NCBI GenBank assembly: GCA_025981625.1
Contig: JAICXF010000015.1
Span: forward strand, 1 to 37,111
DNA length: 37,111 nucleotides
Direction: 5' to 3'
From: Sphingomonas sp.
GTDB taxonomy: Bacteria > Pseudomonadota > Alphaproteobacteria > Sphingomonadales > Sphingomonadaceae
Of the stretch, positions 33,070-37,111 are shown piece after piece (positions within the stretch are counted from its first letter, which is position 1; every line of letters begins with the position of its first letter). The notes under the pieces were generated by a model. The model had not been told where the DNA came from and did no database searches. It saw nothing but the letters and a program-made list of their open reading frames with translations. The translations under genes were made by a program, and so were the position numbers.

Positions 33070-36000
33070 CTAGCCGTCGATGGATGCCATCAGGCTCGCG
33101 TTGCCGCCGGCTGCGGTGGTGTCGATGCACGTCACTCGCTCGGTGGCAAAGCGGGCGACGTAATGCGGGCCGCCAGCCTTTGGACCGGTGCCGCTGAGGC
33201 CCTCGCCGCCGAACGGCTGGCTTTCCACGACCGCGCCGATCTGGTTGCGGTTGACGTAGAAATTGCCGACGCGGGCATGCTCCTCGACATAATCGCGCAC
33301 CGTATCGATGCGGCTCTGAAGGCCGAGGGTCAGTCCGTAGCCGGTCCGATTGATCGCCTCGACCACCTCGCCCAGCCGGTCACCCGCAAAGCGAATGACA
33401 TGGAGGATTGGACCGAAATTCTCACGATTGAGGTCGCTTAGCGCACTGATTTCATACATCGCGGGAGCAACAAAGCTGCCGTGCGCAGTCTCGTTCGGAA
33501 GCGGCAGGCGACCGATCCGCTTCGCATTCTTGTCCAGCCAGCCGAGGTGCTCGTCGAGCAGGCGCTTCGCTTCCTCGTCGATGACCGGACCGACGTCGGT
33601 CGCGAGATCGCGCGGATCGCCGACCTTCAGCGCCTCCATCGCACCGGCAATCATCCGGATCATTCCATCGGCCACGTCGTCCTGGACGAAGACGACGCGG
33701 CAGGCCGAGCAACGCTGCCCGGCGCTCTGAAAGGCCGAGGAGATGACGTCGCGGGTCACCTGCTCGGGCAGCGCGGAGCTGTCGACGATCATCGCGTTCT
33801 GCCCGCCCGTTTCGGCGATGAAAGGGATGATCGGGCCATCCCGCTCCGCAAGCGTGCGGTTGATGAGCCGCGCGGTGTCGGTTGAGCCGGTGAATGCAAC
33901 GCCGGCAAGCAGCGGATGAGCGGTGAGCGCGGCGCCGACGCGACCGTCGCCCGGGGCGAGCTGGACCACATCCTTGGCGAAACCGGCCTGGTGGAACAGC
34001 TCGATCGCGAGCGCACCGATCAGCGGCGTCTGCTCCGCGGGCTTGGCAATGGCGGTGTTGCCGGCGGCGAGCGCCGCCGCGACCGGTCCGGTGAAGATCG
34101 CCAACGGGAAATTCCATGGCGAAATGCACGCGAATACGCCGCGGCCGTGCAGCCGCAGCTCGTTTTGTTCGCCGGTCGGTCCGGGCAGCGGCAACGCCCG
34201 AGTGAACTGGCGCCGCGCTTCCGAGGCGTAGAAGCGGAGAAAATCGACGGCCTCGCGCACCTCCAGGATCGCGTCGGGAAGCGTCTTGCCGGCCTCGCGG
34301 ATGCAAAGAGAATAGAACTCTTCGCGATGCTCCTCGTAGAGATCGGCGGTGTGATCGAGCAGCCGCGCGCGCGCCTCTCCGCCGAGTGCATCCCAGGCGA
34401 CTTGCGCCAAATGTCCGGCGCGAACCATCTGGTCCACCTCGTCCGCGCTCGCCTCGAACACGGTGCCAACCGTGATCCGGCGATCGGATGGGGAGGTCAC
34501 GGGTCGCGGCCGCCCCTTCCCCAATGTCGGCTTGGCGGTCCAGCTTCGGCTTTCGAGCGCTCCGATCCGCTGCAGCACCGGCTCCCGTTCGAGGGGGTCC
34601 GAGAGATCCAGCCCCGCGCTGTTGCGTCGTTCGATCCCGAACACATGGCGCGGCAATATGATCTTCGGATTTGGCTTGGGCGTCAGTGCCTCGAGTTCGG
34701 CAACCGGATCGCGTACCAGTTCGTCGACCGACACCTGTTCGTCCGCGATACGGTTGACGAAGCTCGAATTCGCACCGTTTTCGAGCAGGCGCCGAACCAG
34801 ATAAGCGAGCAATTCCTTGTGGCTGCCGACGGGCGCGTAGATGCGAACCGGCGTCGGCGCGTCGCCAATGTGGCGCTCGAGGCCGGCGAGCTCGTCGTAT
34901 AGCTCCTCCCCCATGCCGTGCAGGCGCTGAAACTCGAAGGCGCGGTCGCCCGCCAGCGCCTTCACCTGGCCAATCGTATTGGCGTTGTGCGTGGCGAAGG
35001 CAGGATAGATCACATCGTCCGCGGCCAGCAGCTTGCGCGCGCAGGCGAGATAGGAAACGTCAGTCGCGATCTTGCGGGTAAACACCGGGTAATCGGGGAA
35101 TCCGCCGACCTGAGCCGCCTTGATCTCGGTATCCCAATAGGCGCCCTTGACCAGCCGGCACATGAGCTTTCGGCCATGCGCCCGCGCTGCATCGATCACC
35201 CAGTCGCACAAGGGCGCGGCGCGTTTCTGATATGCCTGAATTGCGATCCCGAACCCGCCCCAGCCATTGGCGAACAACGCGTCGTCGGCGAGCAGCGCTT
35301 CGAACACGTCCATCTGCAGCTCGAGCCGGTCGGCTTCCTCGGCGTCGATCGTAAAATGGACATCCGCCTTGGCCGCTATGAGGGCGAGCTCGCGCACGAC
35401 GGGGAGGACGGCGGCGACCGCCTCTTCGCCGTGCGTATATTCAAACCGCGGATGGAGCGCGGTCAACTTGACCGAAATGCCGGGCGACTTCTTGAATCCG
35501 CCCTTGGCCTCCTTCGCGATCCTCTCGAGAGCGCCGCGATAAGCCTCGGCGTAGCGTTGGGCGTCCGCGAAGGTCTTCGCCGCCTCTCCCAGCATGTCGA
35601 AGCTATGGCTGAGCCCCCGTCGCTGTTCCGGCTCCGCGCGCTTGAGCGCCTCGCCGATCGTTCGCCCGAACACGAAATTGCGCCCGAGGATCTTCATCGC
35701 CTCGCGAACCGCTGTCCGGACCACCGGCTCGCCGAGGCGGCCGACAGCACGCCCGAGCGCCGCCTTCCAATTGTCGGACCGATCCTGCGCCCCTTCCAGC
35801 ACCTTGCCGGTAATCAGAAGCGAGAAGGTCGCGGCATTGACGAATGCCGAATCCGATCGGCCGAGCTTTTCCGACCAGTCGGCGCCGGACAGCTTGTCGG
35901 CGATCAGCTCGTCGGCGGTATGCGCGTCGGGAATCCGGAGCAGCGCCTCGGCAAGGCACATCATTGCGATGCCCTCATCGGAACCGAGGTCGTAGGCATG

Positions 36001-36183
36001 AAGGAAGGCGTCGACACCCGACGGCTTGTGGCCTCGAACGCCTTTGACCAGCGCGCGAGCTGTTCTCGTTGCCTCGCCCAGCTCGGTGGCGTTCAGTCGG
36101 GCCTGGCGCAGGCGTTCGCCGACGACCTGCTCCTCGTCAGGCCGATAGGCGCGGCGAACCTCGGTCCGGTCAATCGGCGCCAC
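33070..36183 (-). CDS. putA: Bifunctional proline dehydrogenase / L-glutamate gamma-semialdehyde dehydrogenase PutA
   Basis: A 1037-residue enzyme that oxidises proline to glutamate, passing pyrroline-5-carboxylate between its two sites. The arm and proline-dehydrogenase barrel (about 40-460) carry GISVKLTALHPRFEYTHGE, FTIDAEEADRLELQMDV, LVKGAYWDTEIKAAQ and ATHNANTI. The aldehyde dehydrogenase half (about 540-1000) carries GVFACISPWNFPLAIFTG, FIAETGGQNAMIVD and catalytic C825 in SAGQRCSACRV. It lacks the N-terminal ribbon-helix-helix that lets some PutA proteins repress their own gene. GTG 36183 is chosen because any longer start would overlap the secA 3' end; the gap to secA is 11 bases. The C-terminal NQIGAVVESQPFGGEGLSGT is normal. 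Confidence 0.96.
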   Translation of the reverse strand: MAPIDRTEVRRAYRPDEEQVVGERLRQARLNATELGEATRTARALVKGVRGHKPSGVDAFLHAYDLGSDEGIAMMCLAEALLRIPDAHTADELIADKLSGADWSEKLGRSDSAFVNAATFSLLITGKVLEGAQDRSDNWKAALGRAVGRLGEPVVRTAVREAMKILGRNFVFGRTIGEALKRAEPEQRRGLSHSFDMLGEAAKTFADAQRYAEAYRGALERIAKEAKGGFKKSPGISVKLTALHPRFEYTHGEEAVAAVLPVVRELALIAAKADVHFTIDAEEADRLELQMDVFEALLADDALFANGWGGFGIAIQAYQKRAAPLCDWVIDAARAHGRKLMCRLVKGAYWDTEIKAAQVGGFPDYPVFTRKIATDVSYLACARKLLAADDVIYPAFATHNANTIGQVKALAGDRAFEFQRLHGMGEELYDELAGLERHIGDAPTPVRIYAPVGSHKELLAYLVRRLLENGANSSFVNRIADEQVSVDELVRDPVAELEALTPKPNPKIILPRHVFGIERRNSAGLDLSDPLEREPVLQRIGALESRSWTAKPTLGKGRPRPVTSPSDRRITVGTVFEASADEVDQMVRAGHLAQVAWDALGGEARARLLDHTADLYEEHREEFYSLCIREAGKTLPDAILEVREAVDFLRFYASEARRQFTRALPLPGPTGEQNELRLHGRGVFACISPWNFPLAIFTGPVAAALAAGNTAIAKPAEQTPLIGALAIELFHQAGFAKDVVQLAPGDGRVGAALTAHPLLAGVAFTGSTDTARLINRTLAERDGPIIPFIAETGGQNAMIVDSSALPEQVTRDVISSAFQSAGQRCSACRVVFVQDDVADGMIRMIAGAMEALKVGDPRDLATDVGPVIDEEAKRLLDEHLGWLDKNAKRIGRLPLPNETAHGSFVAPAMYEISALSDLNRENFGPILHVIRFAGDRLGEVVEAINRTGYGLTLGLQSRIDTVRDYVEEHARVGNFYVNRNQIGAVVESQPFGGEGLSGTGPKAGGPHYVARFATERVTCIDTTAAGGNASLMASIDG

Positions 36184-36194
36184 GGCCGCAGCCG

Positions 36195-37111
36195 TCAGCC
36201 GAGCTGCCCGTGGCAATGCTTGTACTTCTTCCCCGACCCGCAGGGGCATGGCGCGTTGCGGCTGATCGCTTCGACGACGTTCCCGGAATCATCGCGCTCA
36301 GGCAGGTGCGGCTGCGGGATGTTGAGCAGCGGGATGTTGGGCATCAACCCACGCGCGGCGGCGTCGATGTCGGCCGTGTCGTCGTCGGCCGTGAACGGAT
36401 CGAGGTGCTGGGTGATGAAATCCGGGAGCTCGGGAATCGGCGCCGGCTCGAGCTGGAACTGAGCGCGCATCAGCGTCTTCGTCACTTCCTCGCGGATGGC
36501 GACCAGCAGGCGCTCGAACAGCAGGAATGCTTCCTGCTTATATTCGTCGATCGGCTTTTTCTGCGCGTAGCTGCGAAGGTGGATCACCTGCCGCAGTGCA
36601 TCGAGCGTCGCCAGATGCTCCTTCCAGTGATGGTCGAGCGTCTGGATCAAAATCTGTTTCTCGACGTCTGCCCAGCGCTCCGGCTCGATATCGGCGAGCT
36701 TGGCGGCCATCGTCTCGTCGGCGAGCTTCTGGACACGATCGACGATCATTTCCTGGTCAACCGCGTCCTCCTCCAGCCACTCATCGATCGGAGGCTGAAG
36801 ACCGAACACCTCATCCAGGCCTTCCTTCAGGCCTGCGATATCCCATTGCTCGGGGTATGTGCCCGCGGGGCAGCTCACGGCGACGATGGCGATCACGGTC
36901 TCGGCGCGCATGTCGTTGATGACGTCACTGACGCTCTCGGCGTCCATGATATCCGCGCGCTGCTCATAGATGACCTTGCGCTGGTCGTTCATCACGTCGT
37001 CGAATTCGACGACCTGCTTGCGGATGTCGTAGTTGCGCGCCTCGACCTTCTTCTGCGCGGTCTCGATCGCCTTGGAAATCCATGGCGAAACGATCGCCTC
37101 GCCATCCTCCA
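36195..37111 (-). CDS. secA: Preprotein translocase ATPase SecA, C-terminal part (5' end outside window)
   Basis: About 304 C-terminal residues of the motor that pushes unfolded proteins through SecYEG. The frame is open to the right edge of the window. It begins near the [20 protein letters not shown] stretch of the helical scaffold domain and continues through [20 protein letters not shown] and [19 protein letters not shown]. The end holds the zinc-binding SEC-C motif [14 protein letters not shown], used for SecB binding. It is followed 11 bases later by putA on the same strand; whether they share a transcript cannot be seen. Confidence 0.97.
   Translation of the reverse strand, partial: EDGEAIVSPWISKAIETAQKKVEARNYDIRKQVVEFDDVMNDQRKVIYEQRADIMDAESVSDVINDMRAETVIAIVAVSCPAGTYPEQWDIAGLKEGLDEVFGLQPPIDEWLEEDAVDQEMIVDRVQKLADETMAAKLADIEPERWADVEKQILIQTLDHHWKEHLATLDALRQVIHLRSYAQKKPIDEYKQEAFLLFERLLVAIREEVTKTLMRAQFQLEPAPIPELPDFITQHLDPFTADDDTADIDAAARGLMPNIPLLNIPQPHLPERDDSGNVVEAISRNAPCPCGSGKKYKHCHGQLG

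Overview
The window is GC-rich chromosomal DNA, almost certainly from an alphaproteobacterium of the order Sphingomonadales. The evidence is the housekeeping set (rpoD, secA, putA without a DNA-binding domain, recG, sdhE overlapping mfd, tyrS, panD, msrB) and several small conserved hypotheticals of a sphingomonad type: a DUF6975-like protein, a DOMON-like protein, a secreted CKD-x-x-GKF peptide and a small protein downstream of a cold-shock gene. The assignment is from recognised families only; no 16S rRNA gene is present.

Layout. 1-3839: the 3' end of rpoD, then a leftward operon of a double-domain KaiC-type ATPase and a hybrid histidine kinase, then a second, detached copy of the last 47 codons of rpoD. 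3840-6864: an accessory block, visibly lower in GC in its right half, with four genes in two convergent pairs. The rightward pair is two unrecognised proteins, the second with a HEPN-like R-x4-H motif. The leftward pair is a ParA-like ATPase and a 166-residue partner. 6865-12800: small and envelope genes (secreted peptide, DUF937-like, DUF2939, DUF1275, small membrane protein, cold-shock protein, GNAT), with two copies of an unannotated composite intergenic repeat at 7063-7218 and 10134-10391. 12946-17894: TonB-like protein, PDZ-less HtrA-type protease plus msrB, a secreted trypsin-like protease, panD, a PspC-domain protein and a DUF6975-like protein. 18029-25891: soluble chemotaxis receptor, NamZ-like DUF1343 protein with a DOMON-like protein, tyrS, a membrane-anchored hypothetical, a YdcZ-type transporter and recG. 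26010-37111: secreted hypothetical, sdhE-mfd, an EAL phosphodiesterase, NAD kinase, tRNA-Asn(GTT), a VOC protein, putA and the 3' part of secA.

Most of the window is ordinary core genome. The best candidate for something undescribed is the left 7 kb. The two rpoD tails encode the same 47 residues but differ at 17 of 144 bases, all synonymous. The extra tail is therefore best explained as brought in from another functional rpoD by an element using the rpoD 3' end as its attachment site. The four-gene cassette lies directly beyond it and has the look of a small defence or maintenance module, but no function has been shown for it.
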